A DNA stretch of 64,000 nt, taken from contig NC_092671.1 in assembly GCF_964355755.1 (NCBI RefSeq), positions 4,291,001 to 4,355,000 of the forward strand, given 5' to 3'. Position 1 is the first letter of the stretch; every line of letters begins with the position of its first letter. Of the stretch, positions 13,883-25,169 are shown piece after piece. The notes under the pieces are model-generated. The model searched no databases. It was not told the DNA's origin and worked only from the letters and a program-made list of their open reading frames with translations. Source of the DNA: Antedon mediterranea. Its lineage: Eukaryota; Echinodermata; Crinoidea; Comatulida; Antedonidae. The position numbers and the translations under genes are program-made.

Positions 13883-14365
13883 ACATTTAAATCTGGTTTC
13901 TATATAATTAAATACGCGTCAAAGAAACAATCAGGAGCATTCCCGATTGCCCACGAAACAAATCCGGAGAGTTAAACCGGGTTTATCTTTACTGATTTTT
14001 CTGCTAGTAACCTCTTGCCAGTCGCACATCAAGTTTAAGTGACATGTTCAGAATATCCAGGATGTTGTGTGTGTATTTTTTTGTTTTTTGTGTACTGCAA
14101 ATCCAGTATAAAGTAGTCACTACCAATTATCACGATAACACATCTTATTTTTAGCTTCAAATTTACTTTGAACGTTTTTACATTCTATTCAACTGATTTC
14201 AGATTCATTTTCTGAAAGTTCACTATATTGTTATATTGATCATAATAAAATCTAAAGAATCGGTAAATAAAGAGTGTCAGGCTACAAAAATAAATATAAA
14301 AAGGATACTAATGAAATAAATCAATTAGTTAATTAATCTCAATAATGAGTCTATTAATAGATTGT

Positions 14366-17300
14366 TTAGACACTTGAGCCATCATCCTTGACCGTTTCAT
14401 AAATTGGTTCCTCCTTTCCTGCAGTGACCTCTGACCCCTCTACTATTTCTGTGATCGTTGCCCCCTCTTCTTCTTGGGCAGCTGTATCTCCTTCAGCAAG
14501 TTTTTTCTGTTCTTCTTCATGTTTTTTAGCATCTGGAATCCAGAGTCCTGAATCAATACACTTTTTGAGAATTTCTTCTGCTATTTTTGGTTCCATAGCC
14601 GATAGCACCTTCTGAAGCATTGGTATATCTTTTGCTTCGAAGCACTCCTTAACTTCCTAAAAGAGAAACGTATACATTGTTAAAGAGGAGGTGGGTACAG
14701 CTATTAACGGCAAAGTTTTAAAGGGGAGCTCCACTAAGACTTTATAATAGCTTATACTGTTTTTAATTGAAATTGAATAAATAAAAATAATAATAAAAAA
14801 TATGGCAACATTCTCAGAAAACAATTTTTTTTTAAATGGTGAGTTTTATTACATTAAAGTTTTCTGGTAGCTTTAGAGGGGGATAGACCAAAGTAATTTA
14901 ACAACAGGACACTGCGCTCACTTTGCCAAGATAGGAACTAGTCGTAACAGTCCAGCGTACATACTGTCTGCGGTGCACAGTGTCTGTTAAACTGATCGTG
15001 TCGCAGCTATAATTAAACCCTTTGATCTCCGAGCTCAGCATCCTGTTGCTAGATTTCCTTGGATAGACACTCCACCCCTAAACAAAAACTGAATTAGAGG
15101 TATCAGGGCAGGCTACTGTATATCCGGGTAAATTTAATATACTCCATTTCTTTTTGTCTGTCTGCATAATAAAACATGTATCGATGTATGACATGGGATG
15201 CCAAAGAAATGTCGGATTGTGTGTTTACATCCGCTGAAGGTAATGAATGACTTACCAGAGGTAAAGTTTCAAATACTTCTACTGGATCAAGACCTCCAGG
15301 GCCAAGACGCGCTTGCTTCTCTGCTTCCATTTCCTGAAAATAAAAAAAAATACAGGGCTGATGATATGTTAAGATTTTTATTCGATAAATTATTTTTAGC
15401 AAAATTAGTAGTTTCTACTTTTTGCGATGATCAGAGCTCAGAAAATGGATCCTCATTCGTTCTTGAGCACTCATGCAAAAAAATAACTCATCGCCAAGCA
15501 CGATGTCAAAATGATAATCACAAATTTCTCTCTTTGAAATGTTGCAACAATTATCAATAAAAAACTTACCTTCTCTGCCTCTTCCATAGCTCGATCTAAT
15601 CGGACTTTTGCCCTGCCTTTCACTCGTACAATAAATGACTTCCATTCATCATTAAAGCCAGTTTGGTATTCGGGATCATCTTTGCTTAATCTAAATCAAA
15701 ATATATTGTATACATAAATATGCTCAGACTTTACTTACACCTCTCTCCACCAAGGTGTATAAATAGGTACCTGGTTAGATCAAGATACAACTTATTACTA
15801 GCTAAATTATGAGAGTAATGACCGGGGTAATAATGTGAAGCACTTAGAAGCATTCTGCAATAAGCAATATACAAATATTATCATTATTATGGTTGACCAT
15901 ATCGAAAGCCATATTTCTTTAATATACACACTTAAACACATAGAAAAGATCTTTACTTACTTAGCAAAGAATGGCCTCACACACGCTCTTGGGTCTTGCT
16001 TCAGACTCTTTGCCAGCTCCAGAATAAATTGTAAAACAATAGTTTGATGAGCTACCTGTTCCATTAAACTTGATTTCTTTCGTAAAAACAAACAAAAATG
16101 TAAATATTTGGAGAACGTTTCATTACATTAGTAAATGTAGCGTTGCTGGCAAAGCAATTTCAGTATTCTATACATTTAACCCCCACCTTGATGTTGGTGT
16201 TCTAATTTTAACCTATCCCCGAAATTAAACTACTGTATACAGTCTGTCAGGAAAGCACCCTCCCAAAATTAGAAAGTACTAGATTTATGCAAATTGCATT
16301 CAGTCAATCACAAATTTAAGGCTATAAGTCCAGTTTGTTATTGGGAGAGCTAACTGTACAGTGCTGACATCCAGCTAAATTTTAGCGAATACCTGCGTTT
16401 GAAAAAACAAACTAGAAATACACTGCAATCAGTCAAGTTTTCAAAAAATCTTAGAATAGTAGCCAAGTTTAATCCTTACTTCTTCTACTTCCAAGTCAAT
16501 GCACCAAATTGCTAAATAGTTAGCTGCTTCTTCACAGACTAAATGAGTGTTGTCTACCAATATCTTCTGACTATCTTCCCACCTACGAAACATGCCAAAT
16601 TTTTGTATGTCTTTCTCATATTTCTTTACAAAATTTCTCTGAAAATTATAAGAAAAGAGAATTAGAACATAATTTGAATGAAAGTTCTGGCAAAAGTATC
16701 TGTATTTAGAAACCAGTCACATAAAATTGATTATGACGTCCTGATTTCTTTTCTCACAACATCACTACAATCTTCCCAACACCTTTACACCCTCTCTACA
16801 TCATCATAACTGTTTTCCTTCCTTTTTCTCCTCTCATTAAATCCCCCACATTACTCCAATCTTTTCCACATCCTTTCACCCTCTCGTCGTCTTCATACTT
16901 GTTTTTCTTCATTTTTCTCATCTCATTAAACCCCTACATCACTACGATCCTATATACATCTTCCTATCACTCTCATCAACCTGTTTTTCTTCCATCTTAT
17001 CCTCTGTTAAATGCCCCAAATCCCTACATTTTTTCATCTTATATTTTACATTAGTTACATCATAATACTTCGTTCTTCCTTTTCCTACATCTTTTCACCC
17101 TCTCTTCATCATTATATTCGAATAAATTCCCCATATCCCTACATTTTTTTCATCTTACCTGTTTTTCTTCCTTTTCATCTTCTGTTAAATCATCGTCCCC
17201 AGGCGTATACTTGTTAATTTTTGTTGAACTGAAACCATCTTTACTAAGTGTGTCAACATTCCAGGGCGTCAATTTCTCTTGCTTTTCAATTTCAGATTCT

Positions 17301-19362
17301 TTTTCTCGCCACTTTTTCTCTTCTTTTAAAAGTTTTTCTAGTTCAGCTTTCAACTTGCTTTTTTCTTTGGACTTTGAAAAAAAAGGAGACAATCTAGTTG
17401 AGCTTTGCAATGTTTTTGGTGCTAAACTTAATTATCAAATGCAATGGCAGGTCCCGAAAATTCACATAGATCTTGACAGCATCTCAATATAATGATTTAA
17501 TTGTGGCCATGTGCAGTATTTTATTTCACTTAGTATAATAGATTCTAGATCCTTTTTCTACACATTTCTATTATTAATGTTAAGAATCTCTGCTATTTTC
17601 TATTCTCTAATCTAAAGAAATAAATGTTCAATTTAAAAAATTGAATGGGAGTAGATCAACCTGATCAAAACTGGAGATCACTTTAAAAGTTGATGACATG
17701 TTAAATGCAATTTGCATATCCTTATAATATAAGGTATTGCAAAAGGGATGACATATAAAAGAAAAGAACAAACCTCTCCACTTGTTTCTAAATCTTCTAG
17801 TTTCTTCCTTAAATCTTCTACTCTATTTTTATTTCTGAAAAAAAAAACAATTGGTGAATTTACAATCACTTTTTTTTTTAATGGCCAATTTTTGATGAAA
17901 ATAATGAAGATTGTTATGACAATGGATTGAGATTGTGAATGATAAGTTAGTACAATATTAACTAGGTTGAGACAAAATTAAACAAGTTAGTACAATATTA
18001 ACTAGGTTGACACAAAATTAAACAAGTTAGTACAATATTAACTAGGTTGAAACAAAATTAAACAAGTTAGTACAATATTAACTAGGTTGAAACAAAATTA
18101 AACAAGTTAGGACAATATTAACTAGGTTGAAACAAAATTAAACAAGTTAGTACAATATTAACTAGGACAGAAAATTAGGTTAGTACAATATAATATAATT
18201 TAGTAAGGTATAAATAGTAACTAACTGTTCCATTCCTAGGGTCAGTTTTTGTTTATTATCCTCCATCTCTTTCATTTTGTCCACTCTTGCTTGATGGCGC
18301 CATCTGTACAAGCTTGGAGTATCGATATTTGGGTGAGTTTCATCTTCGTCATCTGACACCTGAAAGAAAGTAAAATCCCAACTTGCATGACTTTACTGTC
18401 GTATACTACTGTTACAGTATATCCTAATGCACTTGTCAATTGTATGACTCACTATACGACCCCCGGGAGAGGTGCGTCATTTACAAATAATTACTGACGC
18501 AGGGGTGCGTCAAAAAACCTAGATGGTACGTCACATCAATGAACAAGGTGTGTCAATGTCCGTCACTTTACCACCCACCATATCATAAAAAACATGGTCA
18601 CAGTGCGTCAAAATGGGTGCGTCATAGTCACCTAAAGGTAAGTCACCTTTTTGACGCACGGGTGCGTCATGGTATTCAAAAGTATGACGCACATCGGACA
18701 AATGACGCACCTCTCCCGGGGGTCGTATAGTGGGTCATACAATTGACAAGTGCATAACTACCTCACTTACCGCATAGTTACATTAGTGAATTAAGGTAAG
18801 GACAAGAGGACAAGGATTAGGCCAGCTTTACTCACCATTTGCCTTGACCCGGGCCTAGAGGAATGTTTCATTTTCCTCTAGACATAAAATTAAATATCAA
18901 ACTGTTTTAAACAGTGTTAACACTTTACAAATTACAGTAGGGCCTAGGCCTAGGCCTAATTATAATTTACATTTACAATCAATGACAATGTTTTTTATTA
19001 TTTGTGTATGGCCTAGAAAATAAACCTACTACTTTAAGACAAACTTAAGATTAATCAATTCTTTGAACCATGACTACTTATTATAGTGTATTTTGATGGA
19101 TAAGCGTGCCCGATTGTTCGTAGGCCCTAGCATCTGACATCACCAGCGTTGCTTTGTGTTACTACCCGTACCACCGAGAACGCGCTAAACTCCTTGTGGA
19201 TTGAAAGGCGTGTTCATGTTTGGAATTACCTAGCCTAGGCCTAGCTTAGCAATGAATTCTCTATAAGTAACACAGTAATAATTTATATTACCTTATTCAA
19301 TTAATGTAAATATAAATAATATAAAATACCTCAATATGGTCCCATTTGCTGTAGTCAACCAT
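14366..19362 (-). CDS. CDC37: CDC37, Hsp90 co-chaperone for protein kinases, complete, nine exons
   Basis: Exons on the minus strand: 19330-19362, 18226-18359, 17774-17834, 17159-17371, 16480-16638, 15961-16076, 15570-15690, 15256-15333, 14366-14656. All junctions are GT/AG with compatible phase. The lengths sum to 1206 nt, i.e. 401 aa plus TAA. The N-terminus [18 protein letters not shown] keeps Ser13, the CK2 site required for kinase-client handling in known Cdc37. The charged coiled-coil kinase-binding region follows (exons 2-4), with [13 protein letters not shown] in exon 4. The Hsp90-binding middle domain includes [18 protein letters not shown] (exon 6) and [17 protein letters not shown] (exon 8). 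The C-terminal domain has [11 protein letters not shown] and ends in an acidic tail. It is slightly longer than human CDC37 (378 aa), with most extra length in the tail. The start has A at -3 and G at +4. The protein acts in the cytosol, loading kinases onto Hsp90. Confidence 0.97.
16800..17158. repeat. Degenerate tandem repeat in CDC37 intron 4 derived from the exon-4 3' edge
   Basis: Units of roughly 80-90 bp start at about 16811, 16900, 16982 and 17070 with variants of TGTTTTTCTTC followed by TCTTATCCTCTGTTAAAT-like text and pyrimidine-rich CCCTACAT. The genuine last ~30 bp of exon 4 (17159-17195) begins CTGTTTTTCTTCCTTTTCAT and continues CTTCTGTTAAAT, i.e. the same unit. In the gene's direction these are decayed copies of the exon end GAAGAAAAACAG with a weak or missing GT. 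Confidence 0.6.
17941..18172. repeat. 40-bp minisatellite in CDC37 intron 2
   Basis: About 5.8 head-to-tail copies of a 40-bp unit built from AACAAGTTAGTACAATATTA and ACTAGGTTGAAACAAAATTA. Copies differ by single bases (GAGACAAAA, GACACAAAA, GAAACAAAA; TACAATA versus GACAATA). It lies between exons 3 and 2 and leaves the splice sites intact. Confidence 0.9.
18428..18754. mobile_element. Palindromic MITE, ~327 bp, in CDC37 intron 1
   Basis: The left end TGCACTTGTCAATTGTATGA continues through CTCACTATACGACCCCCGGG to AGAGGTGCGTCATT. The right end is nearly its exact reverse complement (…AATTGACAAGTGCA, ending 18754). The interior is filled with GTGCGTCA and TGACGCAC words in both orientations (roughly eight). 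There is no ORF. It is a non-autonomous inverted-repeat transposon; family not recognised. Confidence 0.8.
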
Positions 19363-19440
19363 GATAGTATAGTAAGTAGGCTATTTCTTCTTGATCAATT
19401 TCTTTCTTCGTTTTTTCTGTTATCGTCAAAGAAATGAAGA

Positions 19441-19450
19441 GCATGCGCAG
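19441..19450 (-). promoter_or_regulatory. Possible NRF1-like site in the CDC37 promoter
   Basis: GCATGCGCAG, read CTGCGCATGC on the gene strand, about 80 nt upstream of the CDC37 ATG. TGCGCATGC-type palindromes are the core of NRF1 sites in many housekeeping promoters. Function is inferred from motif and position only. Confidence 0.4.
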
Positions 19451-19869
19451 TGAATAAAAAACTGACGGGGGTTCCCCGAACTACACACGCAAGAACTTTC
19501 CAGAATCTATTTTTAATCTTTAATTTTAATATAATTTGAATAATAATTTATTTAAATTATTTTGACTGATTTTATTTTTTATTATATAAGGAACTACAAT
19601 TTAATTTAGTTTCCAATTCCGTAATTTTGGGAAGAGGAGGTATATAGACCTAAAAGCCAGTTTCTGAAAGAATTAAGCTTTGACATTTTTAATAGGCCTA
19701 CACCATTAATAATAAATTCCAAGCAGGTGGCTGCTCATGCTGAATATTTGTGATATATACACGCCCTCTAGTTTCTGCCTTAACCTAATAGGGAAAAAAA
19801 GAATTCATCCCGGTGAACTGGCATAAAGGGATGATTAATTTCTATTGGTAGTGCCTAAAGACATAAAAT

Positions 19870-20180
19870 AAACAACAACAACAACGATGGCCTGTTATAA
19901 GTACATTCATCACCGAAATTAAAGTCATTTTTCCTTATTGGTGGTAAATAGGTGTGGCTACATTCCACCGCTAACATTATTTTTTTAATTCAATTTTCAT
20001 TCGTCACGTCTACATTTGAATATGATACAATGTTAAGTTTAGTAAAACGTACCGACATAGTACCGATACTTTTTAAATCACGTTCGTGCATTGTTAACAC
20101 CCATATTTTATCATTGTCTGCAGCAACTGAACTTGTTATATAGGTGCACTGTGAGTTTCAACACGTCACGTCCCTCTACT
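19870..20180 (+). promoter_or_regulatory. Conserved upstream block of the GPCR family (copy for the 20986 pseudogene) with TATA-like motif
   Basis: GTAAATAGGTGTGGCTACAT, ATTCGTCACGTCTACATTTG and CCCATATTTTATCATTGTC, then ACTTGTTATATAGGTGCACT (TATATAGG at 20137-20144). The same string of words in the same order lies upstream of the GPCRs at 29791, 45951, 49924, 59045 and 63018 (there on the minus strand). Here the distance to the homologous ATG is about 840 bp rather than 130-210 bp, because extra sequence starting TCAGATTCAGATTCGATTTA (a LINE/SINE-like 3' end) has been inserted near 20180. Confidence 0.6.
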
Positions 20181-20980
20181 CAGATTCAGATTCGATTTAT
20201 TAAATCATTCATATATAGTACAATGATATGGGTGGTAAATAAATAGTTATGAATACCTACCATATCAAATTGTTGCCGAAAATCTTTTGGAGAGGTCGTT
20301 TTTTGTCGCATCGTCTCTGTTCAATACGTGTAAAACACGTTGAGAACGACATTTCCCCTCCATCCCGCCCTATTTTGTTGACAATTCAGAATTCAGAAGT
20401 TCGAAGCAAAATATACAGAACTGTACCGTACGGTAGTCATTATTAGTACGTAACAGTTCAATTTTGTAATCTGTTTCAATATTCCAAAGAAATATTATGA
20501 ATTATTCATCATAATCAGTAATCATTTTTAAAGAAAGCTTTGTAATATGTTTTTAGTCGCGTGCTACAGCTCACTATGTCGGTCGGTTGGCGGTAATAAA
20601 TACTAACTTTAGCACGCGACAGCAGCCATGTATATGACCGTGTTTATAACATAATGGTACGGCGTTGTATCAGTGTTCTCAGAGCAAGTGCACGTTACTT
20701 TGTTTGAAGAAATATTTCCATAATCGACATCCAACTTGTTTTCCAGCCAGATGATAAAAGATGTCTTAAAATAGTTTGTCACGTCCGCTTTTAAAATACG
20801 TTTTGAACATATTAAGCATATGATCCGTTTACTCAACTGCTGTGTACTGACAACTTCTGGCTGAGTGCATTTTACAACTTCACGCTTTACCTTGCAACCC
20901 ACAATATTCGGTGTCGAATTTGAAACTAACATCTGTAAAAAGAAGACAATTCCAATGGACAGTATGGACATTAAGAACAA
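20181..20980. other. Insertion-derived spacer between GPCR upstream block and pseudogene
   Basis: Begins with CAGATTCAGATTCGATTTAT, resembling a retroposon 3' terminus, and contains the GTCGCGTGC…GCACGCGAC inverted-repeat element at 20556-20625. No gene is supported. The open frames here have no similarity to anything I recognise. Confidence 0.4.
20556..20634. repeat. Inverted repeat GTCGCGTGC…GCACGCGAC, copy 1
   Basis: TAGTCGCGTGCTACAGCTCA at the left and TTTAGCACGCGAC followed by AGCAGCCATGTATATGACC at the right, with GTCGGTCGGTTGG between. Related copies are at 30247-30325, 31157-31222 and 33816-33880, always inside GPCR-unit flanks. It may be a small MITE. Confidence 0.6.
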
Positions 20981-20985
20981 AAACA

Positions 20986-21994
20986 TGTCAGGCGAAAATG
21001 TATCTTATGATGTATCTGAACACGGGAATTCAACCACTAACACGAGTCAATATGATGCTTTCATTGATACATTCCTGAATAGAAATTTGGAAGAGAGTGT
21101 GCTTAAGTATGTTATCAATATTGTGGTAGTATTGGGCACTATCGGCAACATAATGACATTTATCGTTATTGTCAGTAAACTGCGCAGACCGGTGTACGTG
21201 TATCTAGCGAATTTGGCAATAGCTGCGCTGATACGATGCTTTTAATTGCGGGGCCCTTTGCAATATGGAAACTTGACGATAATATATTTCAGATGTTGCC
21301 CTTAATTGAGATTGAAGAAGAAGGAGGAAAGGTCTTTTGCTTATTATGAATTTACTTTTCTGAGTGTACTTCGCATGCAGCTTTATTCACAATTGTCTGG
21401 CTTTCTGTTGAACGTTATAATTATGGCAATTTGTACACCTTGCAGATTCAGAAGAAGTGGATTTGGTACTCTCTCAAGATCCGTGAAAATCTGTTCACTT
21501 ATATGGATTTTAAGTCTGTCTGTGAACACAATTATGTTTATATTTCCAACGACTATCATTCATTCTTCCATGGCCTGATATGTATAGAGGTATATCAAAT
21601 AGAGTAGCATTGTGTTTATTAAAGCGAGACTACATAGCACAATATTACATTTTTATTAAGGTAATTGCTATTGCCAGCATGATATTAACTGAAAATCCCG
21701 TACTGACACTGTCATACCGACATCAGATCTTCATAGAACCGATCCCAGAATTCAATCTGAAAAGAAAACATTCTCAACATTATTTGTAACAATTACAGTT
21801 TATGTTATTTTTATGACACCGTTTATTATATTAAGAATAATAGTGGGATTATTTCAAGTTATTGGGTAAGAAATATATTTCGTCTAGGAGTTTATTTAAA
21901 TTCTTTTTTAAATCCTTTTATATATAATGTAGTAAATACAGATTTTAGAAAAGCATTTCTTGAGGTCTTCTACACCAGAATTCGAAAGAAATAA
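20986..21994 (+). pseudogene. Class A GPCR pseudogene, same family as the downstream receptors
   Basis: The homologous start at 20986 reads MSGENVSYDVSEHGNSTTNT, with TM1 (GTIGNIMTFIVIVSKL) and TM2 (VYVYLANLAIA) intact. A frameshift at about 21230 then breaks TM2 and shifts the frame carrying ADTMLLIAGPF. Further breaks fall around 21340-21420 (the SVERY end of TM3) and after TM4. Later pieces FRRSGFGTLSRSVKIC, PWPDMYRGISNR, VTITVYVIFMTPF and LNPFIYNVVNTDF are spread over all three frames up to the stop at 21992-21994. The length and order match a ~350-residue receptor, so this is a full-length locus killed by several small indels and not a fragment. Confidence 0.9.
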
Positions 21995-22539
21995 ATGATA
22001 AAATGCTAATATCAACGTTGAGTTATGTTTGTATATATATAAATTATTCATTTGAGAATTATGAAACGTTATTATGAGGTTTTTTTTGCAGCAAAAAAAA
22101 ATTCACATATACTATAAGCAATTCATTTTATTTAAAAATCAGCATTTACTTAACAGCATTTTGTGAATTTATATAGGCCTACTTTTAATGAATAAGAACG
22201 TCTTAACAATTCTAAATATTTTATAGAATTGTAATTTTATTGCATTTTATTCGTACTATTTTTCATTCTTTTAATATTTGACTAATTTAATATTGAATCT
22301 CTTTTTCAATAAATTTACATTTTAATCATATTATCAATGTGTTTGTAAGATAATAAATTATATTAATATTTGCGTAGATAAATGCACAATGTCTGAATAA
22401 TTGAGGGGTATTGTAATTAAAGTTTTGTTTACGCTTTATGCCGTGCTGATGTAATTTCAATACAAAATAACTACAAGATGTTATCTTCATTCGAACTAAA
22501 TACTAGTACATATTATTGGAAAATATCCTTTATTTTTCT

Positions 22540-22760
22540 TTGTATTGTCGGTAAATAGGCGTGGCTAACATTCTATTATTATTCTTTAAATTCAATGTTT
22601 GTATTCGTCACGTTTTTAAAAATTATGATACATGTGTTGAGTTTAGTATAAACCTGCCGTTGGCCTATACATGTTGATGACGTTCGTACATATTAGTTGC
22701 ACCAACTTTTCAGCATACGTTATTGTCACCTGAACTTGTGTAGTTGTACGGTATATACTA
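22540..22760 (+). promoter_or_regulatory. GPCR family upstream block (copy for the 22901 relic)
   Basis: GTAAATAGGCGTGGCTAACA, ATTCGTCACGTTTTTAAAAA, ATGACGTTCGTAC and CACCTGAACTTGTG follow the order of the family upstream block. The TATATAGG word is not preserved (GTGTAGTTGTACGG in its place). Confidence 0.5.
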
Positions 22761-22900
22761 TAAACAAACTATCCATATTGGGACTGTTTTATCAGTTCAT
22801 TAGCGTATTATTTTATAAGCAAGCCAACTTATTAGCATTTAAGTCATCGTTTTCTTTTATAGTAAACTGATACTGATATATATTTTTCCAAAATAAAGAA

Positions 22901-23040
22901 ATGTCACTTTTAGTCGACAATGCATCCTATTATGCATCAGAATAACATCTAACACGTGCCAGTTTGATGCTTACATTGATGTTCTTTCCTAGTGATTTAA
23001 ATTAACTATTATTACTCCTGTTGCTGTTGCGTTTTCCCAG
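22901..23040 (+). pseudogene. GPCR N-terminal relic (truncated)
   Basis: Starts MSLLVDNASYYASE, then a stop. After frame changes, words matching FDAYID and FLPSD of the family N-terminus appear, followed by ACTCCTGTTGCTGTTGC (the TM1 entry). Homology stops abruptly at about 23040, where an AGATCTTAAA-type minisatellite begins. Only about 50 codons of a 350-codon receptor remain. Confidence 0.75.
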
Positions 23041-23395
23041 TAATAAAGCAGACCCCCAAAAGAAGATTAAACAATAAAGAACACAAGCTAAAGAAAATCT
23101 TAAAGTATAGAAGATCCTAAAGTAAAGAAGATCGAAAAGAAAAAAAAAGATCCAAAATGAAAAAAGATCTCAAAGTAAAAACAAATGTTAAAGTAAAGAA
23201 GAAGAAGATCTTACAATAAACAAGATCTTAAAGCAAAGAAGATCTTAAAATAAACAAGATCTTAAAATAAACAAGATCTTAAAATAAACAAGATCTTAAA
23301 GCAAAGAAGATCCTAAAGTAATGAATATCCCACTGTAAAGAAGATCCGACCAATAGTAAAGAAGATCTAAATGTAAAAGAGATCCGAGTTGTCTA
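23041..23395. repeat. AAGATCTTAAA minisatellite, ~16-17 bp unit
   Basis: Runs of AAAGAAGATCTTAAAGT and AAGATCTTAAAATAAAC, degenerate at both ends and most regular at 23215-23300. It replaces the rest of the truncated GPCR at 22901-23040. There is no ORF. Confidence 0.8.
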
Positions 23396-23739
23396 TTCAC
23401 TGCACATACTCTTAAAAGATCGTAATAAATAACAATTGACTCCTAGAAATTGGAACCATGACTGGTGGTATAATAGAGAATAGAGAAAGCATGTGGATAG
23501 TTGTTGTACAATTGGCACTCGGTGCTGTTTTTATTACAACATTTTACCTCCAATAATCATGTCAGGTATATTACTATTGTAATAAATTCATCAATTATTA
23601 TTTGTTGATATCTTTTACAGTCAAATTTGGAGAAAAACGAAAATTGTATACTAACTACAGTATATATATATTTAATGTTAAATTGTTTACCAGAGTACTA
23701 AGCAATATGTAGACTACGTCTTTGAATCCAGTGTTCGCA

Positions 23740-23910
23740 TTGGGCACATCTCTTTTGAATAGTTAATGGTACATGTACGTTGAGCTTAGTAACCTACCGT
23801 CTTTGAATCACGTTCGCAATATAGTTATTATTGATAGCTGAACTTGTTATTATAGGTTTACGTATGTTTTACTCAACAGTATTGTGACAAAGCATCATTA
23901 AAAAAGTGGG
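23740..23910 (+). promoter_or_regulatory. Upstream block and TATA-like motif of the 24065 GPCR
   Basis: AATCACGTTCGCAATA, ATTGATAGCTGAACTTGTTA and TTATTATAGG (23846-23855), then ACTCAACAGTATTGTGACAAAGCATCATTA, which matches the region upstream of the 29791 receptor. The TATA-like word lies about 210 bp before the ATG. Promoter function is inferred from conservation between paralogues. Confidence 0.5.
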
Positions 23911-24064
23911 AATGTTTGTGAGACTTGAGCGGTATACCGAGTTTTTTTTAATCAGGTAGGCCTAACTAGCGTCTAACCAACTAAATCATCGTTGCCGTGA
24001 TACATTTTTGTTCTGTTCACAATAATTCTTAGAGACTGTTGTGAAAATTTTCAAAAACAAAGAA

Positions 24065-25129
24065 ATGCCACTTTCCGTCGACAATGTACTATATAATGTA
24101 TCTGAATACGGGAATTCAACAACTGACTCGAGTCAATACGATGCTTATATAGATTTGTTGTTGGATGACTTAGAGTGGGTATTCCGCTACAATGTCCTTC
24201 CCGTGTTGGTCGCTTTAGGCATTGTCGGAAACATAATGACACTTATCGTTATAGTGTGTAAATTACACACATCGGTGTACGTGTATCTAGCAAGTTTGGC
24301 ATTGGCTGATACGCTGTATTTAATTACGGCACCTATTCGGCTATGGACAACAGGATTCATTCCACCCATGTCAAATTATACGATTGATGATGTAGAAAAC
24401 AACTGGATATGTGTACTAATGATTTACCTTCCTTATAGTACTTCATTAATAGCCATTTTAACGATATTTTTGCTTTCCATTGAACGTTATATGGGAGTGT
24501 GTAGACCGTTAATGTATAAAACAAGTGGATTCGGTACAATCTCAAGATCGGTAAAAGTCTGTGCAATTATATGGATTTTAACTTTCTTGTCATATACTAT
24601 ATTATTTGTTCATACTGAACGATATTCCGTCATTTTTCCTTGGCCTGATATGTATAGAGGTATCTCAAACCGTGCAACTATATGTGGTAATAAGCGAAGC
24701 TACTACATACTACTACAAATCGTACGGGCGCTGGGTACTGCTATTCCTGTTGTGTTAATTGTGATTATGGTAATTTTATATTCACTTATGCTATATTCTT
24801 TAAGAAAATCCCGCAATACCATGCAAAATTCATGCGATACCGACCCACGTTCTAAATCTGAAAGGAAAATATTCTGGACAGTTTTTGTGACAGTCACAGT
24901 TTATGCTTTTTGCATGGCACCGTATCCTTTGTTTGGAATATTATCGAGACTTAATATGTTTCGACAGGATTTATCTCGATTCGAAATTATTTTTCACATT
25001 GGATTTTATTTAAACTCATTTGTAAATCCTTTGATATATAATGTAGTGAATGAAAGTTTTAGACAAGCATTTGTTGACGTTTTCTACAACTCTATTAGAA
25101 GGAAAATACATAATATATTACAACCTTAA
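24065..25129 (+). CDS. Class A (rhodopsin-like) GPCR, intact, intronless, 354 aa
   Basis: Seven hydrophobic segments with class A signatures: GN at 55-56 (TM1), LALAD with D82 (TM2), C116 before TM3, ERY at 140-142, W170 (TM4), C207 in the second extracellular loop just after WPDMYRGISNRATIC, P228 (TM5), P286 (TM6, in CMAP instead of CWxP) and NPLIY at 321-325 (TM7). The N-terminus has NVS and NST glycosylation sequons and no signal peptide. I chose ATG 24065 because all paralogues start M-x-L-x-V/D-DN. An upstream in-frame GTG (24041) is not a eukaryotic start. The family looks closest to peptide receptors (TRH/neuromedin/ghrelin-like) but is an orphan here. It belongs to a local expansion, like the lineage-specific GPCR expansions known in sea urchins, some expressed in sensory structures. 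Ligand unknown. Confidence 0.9.
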   Translation: MPLSVDNVLYNVSEYGNSTTDSSQYDAYIDLLLDDLEWVFRYNVLPVLVALGIVGNIMTLIVIVCKLHTSVYVYLASLALADTLYLITAPIRLWTTGFIPPMSNYTIDDVENNWICVLMIYLPYSTSLIAILTIFLLSIERYMGVCRPLMYKTSGFGTISRSVKVCAIIWILTFLSYTILFVHTERYSVIFPWPDMYRGISNRATICGNKRSYYILLQIVRALGTAIPVVLIVIMVILYSLMLYSLRKSRNTMQNSCDTDPRSKSERKIFWTVFVTVTVYAFCMAPYPLFGILSRLNMFRQDLSRFEIIFHIGFYLNSFVNPLIYNVVNESFRQAFVDVFYNSIRRKIHNILQP

Positions 25130-25160
25130 GAGTTTATTGTTTCACTTATAAAAAACTGTC

Positions 25161-25166
25161 AATAAA
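25161..25166 (+). terminator. Likely polyadenylation signal of the 24065 GPCR
   Basis: AATAAA 32 nt after the stop codon on the same strand, followed by a T-rich stretch (TATTCTTTTGTTTTTC). The placement fits a short 3' UTR. Confidence 0.45.
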
Positions 25167-25169
25167 TAT

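Noticed and set aside
17941-18172. Regularly spaced repeats that might suggest a CRISPR-like array
   Set aside because: Units are directly adjacent with no unique spacers, lie in an animal gene intron, and are a plain minisatellite.
20609-20986. 125-codon minus-strand open frame near the first GPCR pseudogene
   Set aside because: No domain, overlaps the start of the pseudogene on the other strand and contains the GTCGCGTGC repeat; likely chance.
24041-24064. Eight-codon N-terminal extension of the 24065 receptor
   Set aside because: It would start at GTG; paralogues start at the downstream ATG, which aligns with their N-termini.
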